Source: Paenibacillus sp. Root52
GTDB lineage: Bacteria > Bacillota > Bacilli > Paenibacillales > Paenibacillaceae
Direction: 5' to 3'
Length of the DNA stretch: 64,000 nucleotides
NCBI RefSeq assembly: GCF_001426865.1
Contig: NZ_LMFO01000033.1
Location: forward strand, 1-64,000
This document shows, piece after piece, positions 43,971 to 52,824 of this stretch. The first letter of the stretch is position 1. Every line of letters begins with the position of its first letter. Under the pieces are notes generated by a model, which searched no databases, had not been told where the DNA came from, and was given only the letters and a program-made list of their open reading frames with translations. The translations under genes and the position numbers were made by a program.

Positions 43971-45395
43971 ATGTCAGCAACAGTAGCGAAAGAATTCTGG
44001 TTTGTCGTAGGTTCACAGCACCTGTACGGAGAAGAAGCACTGGGTGAAGTTAAAGCGAATGCACAGAAGATTACGGATTCCCTTAACGCAAGCGGCGTGC
44101 TCCCATACCCACTCGTGTTGCAGGATCTGGCCGTAAGCGCAGATAAAATCACGAGCATTATGAAAGAAGTGAACTACCGTGACGAAGTAGCGGGTGTGAT
44201 CACATGGATGCATACCTTCTCTCCAGCCAAAATGTGGATTCGTGGTACGAAATTGCTGCAAAAGCCGCTGCTTCACTTGGCTACCCAGTTCAATGAGAGC
44301 ATTCCATGGGCTACCATCGATATGGACTTCATGAACTTGAACCAAGCGGCACACGGTGACCGGGAATATGGCTTCATCAATGCGCGTCTGAGAAAACAAA
44401 ATAAAATCGTCGTTGGCTACTGGGAGCGCCCAGAAGTACAGCAACAAGTTGCCGATTGGATGGACGTAGCGGTAGCGTATAACGAAGGGTATAACCTCAA
44501 AGTTGCTCGTTTCGGTGACAACATGCGCAACGTAGGTGTAACGGAAGGCGATAAAGTAGAGGCGCAGATCCAGTTCGGATGGACAGTGGACTACTTCGGT
44601 ATCGGTGATCTCGTTCAGTATGTGAATGCTGTAACTGAGCAAGAAATCGATGATCTTATTGCTCAATATGCAGAGTTGTATGAATTCGACTATGGTACGA
44701 ACAGCAAGGAAGCATGGGAAGCAAGTGTGCGTGTGCAAGCAAGCTATGAAATTGCGATCAAACGTTTCTTGGACGAAGGTGGATATAGTGCCTTCACAAC
44801 CAACTTCGAAGATCTGCATGGCATGAAGCAGCTTCCAGGTCTGGCAGTACAACGCCTGATGGCTCAAGGTTATGGATTCGCTGGTGAGGGTGACTGGAAA
44901 ACAGCAGCACTCGACCGTTTGCTGAAAATCATGGCTCACAATGAAAACACAGGCTTCATGGAGGATTACACGTACGAGATGGCAGCTGGTCAAGAAGCAA
45001 TCCTGCAATCTCACATGCTTGAAGTTGATCCAACACTCGCTAGCACTAAACCGAGAATTATCGTGTCACCACTGGGAATTGGCGATCGTGAAGATCCAGC
45101 ACGTCTTGTATTCGACGGTAAAGCAGGCGAAGGCGTAGTTGTATCGATGGCTGACTTCGGTACCCACTACAAATTGCTGATCAATGAAGTGTCTGCATTC
45201 GAGCCGACAGTTCCAGCACCTAATCTGCCAGTAGCACGTGTGCTTTGGAGCGTTAAGCCAAACTTCCAAGACGGAGTGAAGGCATGGATCGAAAATGGTG
45301 GCGGTCACCATACGGTTGTATCCTTGAACCTGACAACAGACCAGATCATCACGTACGCGAAGCTCGTGAACCTGGATTACGTTGTTATTAAATAA
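43971..45395 (+). CDS. araA: L-arabinose isomerase
   Basis: 474 aa, normal length for AraA. It interconverts L-arabinose and L-ribulose using Mn2+. Signatures: EFWFVVGSQHLYGEEAL, WMHTFSPAKMWIRG, LLHLATQFNESIPW, DMDFMNLNQAAHGDREYG, FGDNMRNVGVTEGDKVEAQ, GYGFAGEGDWKTAALDRL, and the metal-site MLEVDPTLA. The ribosome site AAGAGGATG precedes the ATG. Last gene of the ara operon, with a terminator at 45442. No arabinose transporter is in the window. Confidence 0.98.
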   Translation: MSATVAKEFWFVVGSQHLYGEEALGEVKANAQKITDSLNASGVLPYPLVLQDLAVSADKITSIMKEVNYRDEVAGVITWMHTFSPAKMWIRGTKLLQKPLLHLATQFNESIPWATIDMDFMNLNQAAHGDREYGFINARLRKQNKIVVGYWERPEVQQQVADWMDVAVAYNEGYNLKVARFGDNMRNVGVTEGDKVEAQIQFGWTVDYFGIGDLVQYVNAVTEQEIDDLIAQYAELYEFDYGTNSKEAWEASVRVQASYEIAIKRFLDEGGYSAFTTNFEDLHGMKQLPGLAVQRLMAQGYGFAGEGDWKTAALDRLLKIMAHNENTGFMEDYTYEMAAGQEAILQSHMLEVDPTLASTKPRIIVSPLGIGDREDPARLVFDGKAGEGVVVSMADFGTHYKLLINEVSAFEPTVPAPNLPVARVLWSVKPNFQDGVKAWIENGGGHHTVVSLNLTTDQIITYAKLVNLDYVVIK

Positions 45396-45441
45396 TGTGG
45401 TATTTATAAAATTATGAATTCATAATCGATCAACTATATTG

Positions 45442-45467
45442 GAGCCGGGGGTTAGCCTCGGCTCTTT
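45442..45467 (+). terminator. Terminator of the ara operon
   Basis: GAGCCG/CGGCTC stem with an inner GG/CC step, followed by TTTATC. Confidence 0.75.
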
Positions 45468-45574
45468 ATCATGCTATGACTTCGTTTAGTAGGTGGCTTA
45501 GGAGTGGTTTAGTGTTATGTTGAGAAATCTAGTTAATTTTTATTCCTCTACGGCTAAGAGCACTAGGATGAGTT

Positions 45575-45583
45575 TGCTATAAT
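45575..45583 (+). promoter_or_regulatory. Extended -10 promoter
   Basis: TGCTATAAT (TGn-TATAAT). The -35 is poor. It lies 34 bases before GTG 45617 of the ankyrin gene. Confidence 0.5.
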
Positions 45584-45616
45584 AGTTCCTAGAAGGTAGT
45601 TTACTTGGAATGATTC

Positions 45617-46720
45617 GTGAGAAAGGCACAATACAATCGGAACGGAGAGTTATTTTCGATGGAGGATATACAGGAGTTAGTCAATGCGATAGTTAATGAC
45701 CCAATATTAAGTGAGAAAACATATACATATTTAATTTTAGGTACTCAAAATGCATTTACGAGTGGGTACTATCGCATGATAGAAGATCAGTATTTCTCGT
45801 ATGACGGAGATATGACGATCCATTTATTTGATAAGTACATCAACAAGAATACGGACATTATGCAAGGAAAGGGTGTTCTCTGTATTAAGGTGAGCAAGGG
45901 CATCTTGATGGAGTATGGATTAGTAAATGACATGAATCCTGAAATTTATGACATGGATGCTTTGGAGTTAACTATGTATCAGAGATATGGTTTGAAACCT
46001 GTAGAAGAAGAGCGAAAGGAAGTTCTGCAACAATCGTTAAAGGCGGAGAAAGTGAAAGACACGTTAGTATTCGCATGTTACATGAATGACATGGAAAGAA
46101 TCAGAACCTTAGCAGCTAATGCCAAGAAGTCCCATCTAGATAAAGTGCTTAAGAATCGTGGTACTTCATTGCAGTTTTGTAGTAGGCACAATAGTATAGA
46201 GGCGTTTCGGCTGTTAGCTGAGCAAGGGGCGACTGTAGGTAAACGTGCACTTACGCGGACACCTCTTGAAATTGCTTTTCAACATTCACAAGATATTGTG
46301 AATTATATTCAGTCTGATTTTCCAGAAGTTTATCAAAAAGAGGTGGGTAAAAAGGGATTCACTATTGCACGCCATTGTACTGATGAATATCTGTTAGAAG
46401 GCATTTTAAGGTCAGGCGGTGATGTGAATCAAGAGGGAAAGCCATTTCCGCCGCTCCATAATTTTGCTGATTATAATAATGTGGTCGCGATGCGATTTCT
46501 TTTAAATAACGGTGCTGATCAAGAAAGTAGAAACGATTGTAAGCAAACGGCGTTACATAGAGCTGTAAGTGCAGAAAATGCCGATGCTATCAAAGTGTTA
46601 TTAGAATATGGTGTGGATCTATATGCTAAGGATCGAGATGGAATAACGCCTATAGATCTGGCTCAAGTATGTGTAGACCAAACAATCTTCAAAATGATGA
46701 GAGGTGCGCAACAAGCATAA
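45617..46720 (+). CDS. Ankyrin-repeat protein
   Basis: 367 aa, soluble. The N-terminal 150 residues are not recognised (motifs YLILGTQNAFTSGYY and GVLCIKVSKGILMEYGLVND). The C-terminal 200 residues contain four or five ankyrin-type repeats, of which the last two are clear (TALHRAVSAENADAIKVLL, GITPIDLAQV). Ankyrins are protein-binding scaffolds. The start is GTG 45617. ATG at 45659 with CGGAGAG 9 bases upstream is an equally good choice and would remove 14 residues. It is followed after 47 bases by an acetyltransferase gene. The function is unknown. Confidence 0.78.
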   Translation: MRKAQYNRNGELFSMEDIQELVNAIVNDPILSEKTYTYLILGTQNAFTSGYYRMIEDQYFSYDGDMTIHLFDKYINKNTDIMQGKGVLCIKVSKGILMEYGLVNDMNPEIYDMDALELTMYQRYGLKPVEEERKEVLQQSLKAEKVKDTLVFACYMNDMERIRTLAANAKKSHLDKVLKNRGTSLQFCSRHNSIEAFRLLAEQGATVGKRALTRTPLEIAFQHSQDIVNYIQSDFPEVYQKEVGKKGFTIARHCTDEYLLEGILRSGGDVNQEGKPFPPLHNFADYNNVVAMRFLLNNGADQESRNDCKQTALHRAVSAENADAIKVLLEYGVDLYAKDRDGITPIDLAQVCVDQTIFKMMRGAQQA

Positions 46721-46767
46721 TTAGTTGGGTAACCATGAGAGTTATACCTTAATGAAGGAGGAAGGAT

Positions 46768-47532
46768 ATGCACACGAAAGAAAGTTTGTTGAAACAGCTG
46801 GAGCAACTCGGTATTGATAAACAGGGAACACTGCTTGTTCACTCTTCCATGAAAAGTATGGGAGAGGTGGAAGGTGGCGCTGATACTGTGTTGGATGCGC
46901 TGAGTGAATATATGAAGGATGGATTGCTCGTTTTGCCTACGCATACATGGTCTACCATTAACAAAAGTAATCCATTGTTCCACGTGGAAAATTATCCCTG
47001 TTGTGTAGGGATTCTACCAGAGCTGTTCCGCAAGCGTACTGACGTTGTACGATCCTGGCATCCTACACACTCTGTAGCTGCTTTAGGTAAGGACGCACGG
47101 GCGTTCACACAGGACGATCATCTCTACGATACGCCATGTGCGCGGGGCTCGGCATGGGGAAAATTGCTTGATCGCAAGGCAACAATATTGCTCGTGGGCG
47201 TGGATTTGAAACGAAATACGTTTATCCATGGTATTGAGGAGTGGGTCGACATTCCAGGCAGAATGACTGATGAACACGAGATGTTGTACACCGTTTTGCC
47301 AGATGGAACTAAAATCCCGGTGCCTTCCCGCAGACATTGCGGTTTATCTTGGTCAGAGCATTTCTGGAAAGTCGATGAGGTGCTTGTTCAAGAAGGTGCG
47401 ATGCACAAAGGAGGCTTTGGCGATGCGGTCGCCAGCGTGTGTGATGCTGCCAGAACAACCGAGGTGCTGACGGAGATGTTGAGAGATAACCCGGATCTAT
47501 TCTCGGACAATGAGCCTTTGTCACAAGGATAA
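46768..47532 (+). CDS. AAC(3)-family N-acetyltransferase (YokD-like)
   Basis: 254 aa. Antibiotic N-acetyltransferase fold: TLLVHSSMKSMGEVEGGA near the N-terminus, LVLPTHTWS, RSWHPTHSVAALG (with the family His), ILLVGVDLKRNTFIH and IHGIEEWVDIPGR. Members such as YokD or FrbF acetylate amines using acetyl-CoA. Classical AAC(3) enzymes acetylate the 3-amino group of aminoglycosides. Whether this protein gives resistance is unknown, because many chromosomal members do not. The ribosome site AAGGAGGAAGG is very strong. It is probably co-transcribed with the ankyrin gene. Confidence 0.88.
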   Translation: MHTKESLLKQLEQLGIDKQGTLLVHSSMKSMGEVEGGADTVLDALSEYMKDGLLVLPTHTWSTINKSNPLFHVENYPCCVGILPELFRKRTDVVRSWHPTHSVAALGKDARAFTQDDHLYDTPCARGSAWGKLLDRKATILLVGVDLKRNTFIHGIEEWVDIPGRMTDEHEMLYTVLPDGTKIPVPSRRHCGLSWSEHFWKVDEVLVQEGAMHKGGFGDAVASVCDAARTTEVLTEMLRDNPDLFSDNEPLSQG

Positions 47533-47650
47533 ATCCTTAATGAGGGAGGCTGACCACCGGATTTTGCGTGGGTAGTGGAAGTGCTTTGGTGAGCAGTGTT
47601 CAGATCTTTCCGAATTTCGAATCTTCGAGGATAAAGCAATGTAAGGGTGG

Positions 47651-47677
47651 CCGCTCTGCTGAACTGGGGCGGTTTTT
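47651..47677 (+). terminator. Rho-independent terminator
   Basis: Stem CCGCTCT/GGGGCGG (G-U pairs), loop GCTGAACT, TTTTT. Confidence 0.65.
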
Positions 47678-47958
47678 CCGTGGAGCAGTCAGATTCATTC
47701 ACAAAAGTGCAAAATAGATCAGCATTTCAATCAGAGGTTGGTCATACTTCCAACGAATGGGCTACTCACCCTATCTGTGGTGTGATAATATGTGGTTAAT
47801 TTAACCAGAACGTAAATAGAATTATTTTAGAAGTATCCAATATAGATGTTAGCGAAGTCGTGAAGTTTGGCAACGTATGAGATGTAATTGAGGTGTATTT
47901 TAGATCTATTTGCTGAGTAACTGTGTAGTCATTGTCGCATCCAAGAAGGAGAAGGTTC
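47678..47958. other. Upstream region of the diguanylate cyclase gene
   Basis: AT-rich spacer. It contains gtggtgtgataatatgtgg, which may hold a -10 (GATAAT), but no confident -35 is seen. No reading frame is supported. Confidence 0.4.
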
Positions 47959-49653
47959 GTGAACCCACTAGTATGGTATGATCTCTTGTTATTTGTCCTA
48001 TTGTTTGGTGTAGGTGTGTATGTATTTGTTACCGCTAGAATTACGAACTTACATAAGGTGTATTTTCTGTTTCACGGGTTGATGATATTGTGGCCATTCT
48101 GTCAGTTTGCGATTACGTTAACGGATGATCCCGGCTTGCAATTGTTCTACGTTACGTTGTCTTTTGTCGCTGTCTCTCTATTAGGGAGTGGCTGGCTATT
48201 GTTGACGATTTTCATTACTGGCTACGCAGAGCGATTGAGTACCAAAGGGGCGTATCTGCTTTTTGTCCCAGCTTTAATTGGAGCAGTAGGTGTGGTTGCC
48301 AATCCATGGCATGAGTTTGTTATTCCACTAGAGGGCGGTTATATTGAGCGGGCATACGGGCCTTGGTTTTGGGTAGTGATGGCTATTCTGGTGAGCTATT
48401 TCTTAGCCTCCCTCGTCATTTTATTCCGCGCGCTATCTTCAGCTAAGACACCTACTATGATCAAAAATCAGGTAAGAATCACCCTCAGGGGTATTCTGGT
48501 GTTAGCTGTTTTTGCAACTATTGATGCTATTCTGAATGTGATCTTGAGTCCGTGGTTGCCGATCATTCCCGGAATGACCTCCCTCGGCATTTTCCTATCC
48601 GATCTGTTCTTCGTCTATGTTATCAAAAGGTATAACGTGTTCGATCTGGTCTCCATTGCCCATGAGGATGTGATTAACACGATTCCTTATGGCATCCTCG
48701 TTCTGGATGAGAATGAGATTATTGTTGAAGCGAACAAAGCTTCCAGGTCCTTTATGGATATGCATGTAGGGGATTCATTTGATATGGAGGCATTTCTATG
48801 TGGTGTTCGTGTAGAAGGCAATCACCAGAAGTTTCTGTATGAATATAGGGCGAAGAAAATCGTTCTATCGCAGCTAGAGGTGATTGTAGAGGGGAATAAC
48901 CAGGCAAACCATTTTATTATGCAATCGTCCCCAATTGTTGATTCGATGCTTGTGCCCATCGGTCATATTTTAACTTTTCAGGATGTCTCGCAGGAGCGCT
49001 ATTATGTGAAAGAGTTGAATTGGCAGTATGAGACACTTCGGGAGCGTAATCATTCGCTGGATCTGATCCGTCAGGAGTTGTCCGAGGCCAATCGTAAGCT
49101 GGAAGAACTGGTGCTGACCGACAGCCTGACGCAGTGCTACAACCGTCGATACCTGACCCAGCATCTGAATCATGAGGTTATTACTAACATTCAGTACCGG
49201 ACGCCATTCTCTCTACTACTGCTCGACATCGATCATTTTAAGGCGATTAACGATCACTATGGGCATGTGATTGGGGATGAAGTGCTCGTGCGCACGGCAG
49301 AGGCCGTTAGACAATCGATTCGGAGTACGGATATCCTAACCCGCTATGGTGGAGAGGAATTCATGATCTATCTTCCGCACACCGAACATGACTTAGCGAA
49401 TGTTATTGCTGAACGCGTAAGACTCGCGGTGGAGTCCAATCTAGTCATGGTGGATCATGGGACTGAACAGGTGTCTACAACGATTAGTATCGGTATTCTG
49501 TCGATTGAGGATTTTGCCTATGCGCATGTACCAGAGAATGCAGAGGGGTATCTGACGCAGCTCTTTGCTGCGGTAGATAAGGCGTTGTATCAGGCGAAAC
49601 AGAATGGGCGGAACCGGGTGGAGTTTGGGGTGTTAGAGCGGGGAGTGGTATAG
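47959..49653 (+). CDS. Membrane diguanylate cyclase (7TM-PAS-GGDEF)
   Basis: 564 aa from GTG 47959 (AAGGAG 7 bases upstream; the frame is open to 47932). Residues 1-225 contain about seven membrane spans of the histidine-kinase N-terminal 7TM type (LVWYDLLLFVLLFGVGVYVF). Residues about 235-345 form a PAS-like domain (TIPYGILVLDENEIIVEANKA). A coiled coil follows (ERNHSLDLIRQELSEANRKLEEL), then GGDEF (about 380-560): TDSLTQCYNRRYL, LLLDIDHFKAINDHYGH, active site GGEEF near 464, and the inhibitory I-site RSTD five residues before it. It converts two GTP to c-di-GMP with product feedback. A likely supplier for the PilZ synthase at 30771, though they are not adjacent. Confidence 0.93.
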   Translation: MNPLVWYDLLLFVLLFGVGVYVFVTARITNLHKVYFLFHGLMILWPFCQFAITLTDDPGLQLFYVTLSFVAVSLLGSGWLLLTIFITGYAERLSTKGAYLLFVPALIGAVGVVANPWHEFVIPLEGGYIERAYGPWFWVVMAILVSYFLASLVILFRALSSAKTPTMIKNQVRITLRGILVLAVFATIDAILNVILSPWLPIIPGMTSLGIFLSDLFFVYVIKRYNVFDLVSIAHEDVINTIPYGILVLDENEIIVEANKASRSFMDMHVGDSFDMEAFLCGVRVEGNHQKFLYEYRAKKIVLSQLEVIVEGNNQANHFIMQSSPIVDSMLVPIGHILTFQDVSQERYYVKELNWQYETLRERNHSLDLIRQELSEANRKLEELVLTDSLTQCYNRRYLTQHLNHEVITNIQYRTPFSLLLLDIDHFKAINDHYGHVIGDEVLVRTAEAVRQSIRSTDILTRYGGEEFMIYLPHTEHDLANVIAERVRLAVESNLVMVDHGTEQVSTTISIGILSIEDFAYAHVPENAEGYLTQLFAAVDKALYQAKQNGRNRVEFGVLERGVV

Positions 49654-49733
49654 GAAAGAAGATATGTAAAAGACAAATGACAGAAGGCATTGTTAATACT
49701 TTGCCGATGTTTCAAAACTATAGGCTATTTTTG

Positions 49734-49778
49734 AGGCTGCCTATGATGATATTAGATCGTAGACAGCCTTTTGTTTTT
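49734..49778 (+). terminator. Rho-independent terminator
   Basis: Imperfect stem AGGCTGCCTATGAT/GATCGTAGACAGCCT followed by TTTTGTTTTT. It ends the diguanylate cyclase transcript. Confidence 0.8.
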
Positions 49779-49862
49779 CTCATGTACTAAATAGGTAATC
49801 TTGTCCTTCCCTATGACGGATTTAAAACAAGAGCCATACGTGTTACTAAAAAGCTTGATTAT

Positions 49863-50288
49863 TTAATTAAATTGTTGGATAAACTCAGTAAAATTATTTG
49901 CCACATTATATACCGAAGGTTCTGAAGAAGATATCGTTTCTACATACACAATAGACGGTTGCCTAGTGTCATTGAAGTTGAAACAAAATAAGTTACTCTC
50001 TTTATCCATAGCAAAAGGAAAATGTTTAGGGGGAAGATTACCCTTTTGCTCATTATATACATCCAAAATATCAAGTTCATCAAATGCGATAAAGGTTAAA
50101 AAGTAAGAAAGCACCACTTCTTTTTCACTAATATTTAGCGTCGGCTCGGTAGGCTCTCGACCGTGGTAATCTTGTATAAAACTGATATATTCCGAAGGGA
50201 ATCGAATCCCCCACTTCCTCTCAACGATCCTTACTGTATTAATATTAACGGGAGGATAATCTGTACTCCAATTATTATTATCTGACAA
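49863..50288 (-). CDS. SMI1/KNR4 (SUKH) family immunity protein
   Basis: 141 aa from TTG 50288, preferred over GTG 50297 because the GTG overlaps the ribosome site AAAGGAG. SUKH fold: the N-terminal helix then VRIVERKWGIRFPSEYISFI followed by YHG, FIAFDELDIL, PFAMDKESNLFCFNFN and SEPSVYNVANNFTEFI. SUKH proteins neutralise toxin domains, many of them nucleases, delivered by contact-dependent or type VII systems. On the same strand, 40 bases upstream, is the tip of a toxin-like reading frame, so this is a toxin-immunity cassette with most of the toxin lost. Confidence 0.88.
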   Translation of the reverse strand: MSDNNNWSTDYPPVNINTVRIVERKWGIRFPSEYISFIQDYHGREPTEPTLNISEKEVVLSYFLTFIAFDELDILDVYNEQKGNLPPKHFPFAMDKESNLFCFNFNDTRQPSIVYVETISSSEPSVYNVANNFTEFIQQFN

Positions 50289-50328
50289 TTGTTTCACTCC
50301 TTTTAAATAGATAACGATAACTTTGATT

Positions 50329-50520
50329 CTATTTATTCCAGTTTATATCATCATCTGACCAGTATGCGCTCCAAATGGGGTCGTCTACCTGACTTATCTG
50401 GATAATTTCCCCGCTATCGTTTCTTCTGACAACGTAATCCCCATCTTGATGATAAAATACAGTAACAGGTGCATTATTTTGTCCTTTTCTCTGGTCAATC
50501 CCTCTTTTAATTGAAAAGGG
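50329..50520 (-). pseudogene. Orphan C-terminal tip of a polymorphic toxin
   Basis: The minus-strand frame encodes RKGQNNAPVTVFYHQDGDYV, then VRRNDSGEIIQISQVDDPIW and SAYWSDDDINWNK before the stop. The GDYVVRRN.SGEIIQIS..DDPIW pattern is of the kind seen at the ends of colicin-like and LXG/WXG toxin nuclease domains in Firmicutes; the exact family is not certain. About 60 residues are left. At about 50520 the frame continues only as antisense of another gene fragment, so the N-terminal delivery part was lost. The SUKH immunity gene lies directly downstream. Confidence 0.55.
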
Positions 50521-50521
50521 T

Positions 50522-50656
50522 GGAGCTATTAGAAGGCAACATGGCGAAATTATCACAGGAGGGTATGCATTTCCTTTGGCAACTGCTGAATATATGTCCG
50601 AACAGGAACCAATCGATATAAGTGATGCAGGTTTAAGAGCTTGGGCTAATCAGTAA
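50522..50656 (+). pseudogene. N-terminally truncated gene fragment
   Basis: The plus-strand frame encodes GAIRRQHGEIITGGYAFPLA, then TAEYMSEQEPIDISDAGLRA and WANQ before TAA. It has no start codon or ribosome site and begins at the same point where the minus-strand toxin fragment loses its homology. I read it as the last 44 codons of a deleted gene. The family is not recognised. Confidence 0.4.
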
Positions 50657-50673
50657 AGAAGAGGGGGGTATCC

Positions 50674-51009
50674 ATGGGCAGAGCATCTAAGGTTTTGTTG
50701 ATCTTTATTTTCTTGTTGTTCTCGAGTGCGTGCGGTATTCCAAGTTCAGAGGATCAGTCTGTTCAGGGAACGGTAAAAGATATTGACCAAGTAAACAATA
50801 GAATTCTTGTCATTAGTGATCTAGCAACAGACGATCTTGAGGAAGATACTATTTAATTAATACAATCCAACAAATATAGCGAAGGATATTGGGTTAGTGG
50901 TGTTAATCTGTCTGAATTTAATGTCGGTGATGAGATAGACATAGCCTATGAAACTCTAGAGACATCGTATCCAGGGATCCTCACTGCTAAGAAGTATACT
51001 AAGTTGTAG
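50674..51009 (+). pseudogene. DUF3221-like (YobA-type) lipoprotein broken by an in-frame stop
   Basis: The start ATG has AAGAGGGGGG upstream. A lipoprotein signal with FSSAC (Cys20) is followed by VQGTVKDIDQVNNRILVISD. A TAA at 50854-50856 stops the frame after 60 codons, but the same frame continues for 50 further codons with GYWVSGVNLSEFNVGDEIDI and SYPGILTAKKYTKL, the typical second half of DUF3221 lipoproteins, ending at TAG 51007-51009. The gene is inactivated by one nonsense codon unless that codon is read through. Confidence 0.7.
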
Positions 51010-51048
51010 ATGAGTGAAACCAAGGATTGTATAAATGTATTCATGCAT

Positions 51049-51098
51049 AAGAAGAGTGCTGTCTAGACTGAATTAGTACCCACTCTTCTTTCTTTTTG
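51049..51098 (+). terminator. Rho-independent terminator
   Basis: Stem AAGAAGAGTG/CACTCTTCTT with a 22-base loop, then TCTTTTTGG. Confidence 0.65.
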
Positions 51099-51412
51099 GC
51101 CAAGAAACCTAAATGTAGTTTCACAGAATCTTAAAAGTTCAATACTTCAAACTTCCCCTTTTGAACCTTTGTAGAGAAAGGCGGCTATGGAGCAGATTCT
51201 AGGTATCGTGTGAGGAGCGGGCAAGTAAAAGAGATGTCTACTGAAATGTTAGAGGTTGCCTAGAAGTAGTTATATGCATATAGAACCATAGCACTGATGA
51301 GGATCAGAGTTTATATTACTACCTTGGTAAAATCGGGATTTTAGCTGGATGTTCTACATACTCTGCTTCTGATAACATAGGATAATCCTACTTTATATGG
51401 GCGGAGAAGCGT
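51099..51412. other. Upstream region of the WXG100 toxin gene
   Basis: About 310 bases with no supported frame. It holds the ribosome site GGCGGAGAAG just before 51413. AAAAGTTCAATACTTC-AAACTT and CCCCTTTTGAACCTTT form a partial inverted repeat near 51130-51170. Confidence 0.4.
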
Positions 51413-52807
51413 ATGAATACAATCAAAGTTACCCCTGAGCAACTACATTACGTATCCAATCAGGTGGATCAAGCCAGACAACAACTGGAAAGTATACGAG
51501 GTGAACTGACACGACAGATCATGTTCATTCGTATGATGTGGACGGGCGCGACACAGGAGCAGTTTTACTATGAGTTTGAACGATCAAGCTCTACACTGGA
51601 CAGAGCCCTAGACAGAATGGTTCAGACCTCCAAGGAATTAAAGGATATTGCAACGCGTTTTGAGGATGCAGATGCTCAGAATGTGAGTCTAGGTGGTACA
51701 GCCGGAGTTTTAGGTGCGGCAGCTATGATGAGCAATTCAAGTGGTACTGGTTCAGATGATAAGGGCTACCGGATGGCACAGGTTAATATGTATGGGAAGT
51801 TGATGTGGTTGCCTGTCAATGAGAACGGTGTTGCAGATCAGGCTTCTCTTCAGGCGTATCAGAAGGATCAGGGGCACTTGGATTTTAATCAAATGCAAGC
51901 TGTTCATGTTGAACCACCTGGGGAAGATATTTATGCACTTCAAATTGAGGCCTTTGAACTGGGGATTAATCCATTTTCGGGTGAGCCTGTTTCAGAGAAT
52001 TATGCACAGCTTATGGTTGCTTCTCTGAAAGTAAGTCAGATATTCATGGGAATTCAAATGGTTCGTGGAAGTATCCCTGGTGGCAAAGGAAAGTATCGAT
52101 TGCCTTCAAATAGTAAAGTTGTAATGGATATGAAGAAGAATATAGAGGCTGCCAAGGCGAAGAGAGAAAACCGTTTAAAGAAGCCCTCAGCTGGTGTAAC
52201 TGATGAAGCCGAAGGTACTCGTTTAGGCAAGTATATAACTGACCCAGTTAAAATGAGACAATATATAATACCTCCAGAAGATGAATTTCAAGCTTTTATT
52301 GAGAGAAAATACATTGATATAAGGAAGATAGGCCTAGATGATGTAGAAACAGTATCCAAAAACACAGGACTGACACAAACGGAAGTTTCAGCAATGAAAA
52401 AACACTTGTTTTTGACTGTTCACGATTTATCTGTAGAGGGTAAGCCTTATAAAAAGTTATACATGCAGGGAGATCAAGATATCGCTTTCGGTTGGCAGCA
52501 GGCACAGGTAAGAGAACTGACTAAAGCAGAAAAGGACTGGTTTAGGCAAACTGCGAATCATGAATTAAAAGAAAGCGATATAATGGAATTCGGTGTTAGG
52601 AACAGTAAGGGAGAAATTATTTCTGATCCTTTGCCTTTAAGAGATAAATCTACGTGGGACTCTGACAATAAGACATTTAAAGTTGTACCCTCAAAGAATG
52701 CACATGATAAGGCCGATGAAACTGACCCGAATCCTCAACCATTTCCAGAATATGATCCTGGAAATGATGTCAGAAAGCATCTTTTTGATGATCCAGATAA
52801 ATATTGA
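51413..52807 (+). CDS. WXG100-type polymorphic toxin, probable type VII secretion substrate
   Basis: 464 aa. Residues 1-90 form a WXG100 helical hairpin with WTG at 43-45 in the turn and long amphipathic helices, the signal for export by the Firmicute type VII (Ess/Yuk) system. A Gly/Ser linker and a middle region follow, with GINPFSGEPVSE (pre-toxin TG-like motif, about 184). The C-terminal region of about 190 residues begins near GKYITDPVKMRQYIIP. It contains DVETVSKNTGLTQTEVSAMK and a HELKE sequence at 383-387 within FRQTANHELKESDIMEFG, a possible zincin-like metal site of the kind seen in Tox-MPTase domains. It ends in an acidic Pro-rich tail. The immunity gene follows after 17 bases. No type VII secretion machinery genes are in the window. 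Confidence 0.78.
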   Translation: MNTIKVTPEQLHYVSNQVDQARQQLESIRGELTRQIMFIRMMWTGATQEQFYYEFERSSSTLDRALDRMVQTSKELKDIATRFEDADAQNVSLGGTAGVLGAAAMMSNSSGTGSDDKGYRMAQVNMYGKLMWLPVNENGVADQASLQAYQKDQGHLDFNQMQAVHVEPPGEDIYALQIEAFELGINPFSGEPVSENYAQLMVASLKVSQIFMGIQMVRGSIPGGKGKYRLPSNSKVVMDMKKNIEAAKAKRENRLKKPSAGVTDEAEGTRLGKYITDPVKMRQYIIPPEDEFQAFIERKYIDIRKIGLDDVETVSKNTGLTQTEVSAMKKHLFLTVHDLSVEGKPYKKLYMQGDQDIAFGWQQAQVRELTKAEKDWFRQTANHELKESDIMEFGVRNSKGEIISDPLPLRDKSTWDSDNKTFKVVPSKNAHDKADETDPNPQPFPEYDPGNDVRKHLFDDPDKY

Positions 52808-52824
52808 ACTTGAGGTGGACTATA

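Noticed and set aside
44013..45014. Long minus-strand frame (333 codons) opposite araA
   Set aside because: It is the antisense shadow of a well-conserved isomerase gene and has no ribosome site or family.
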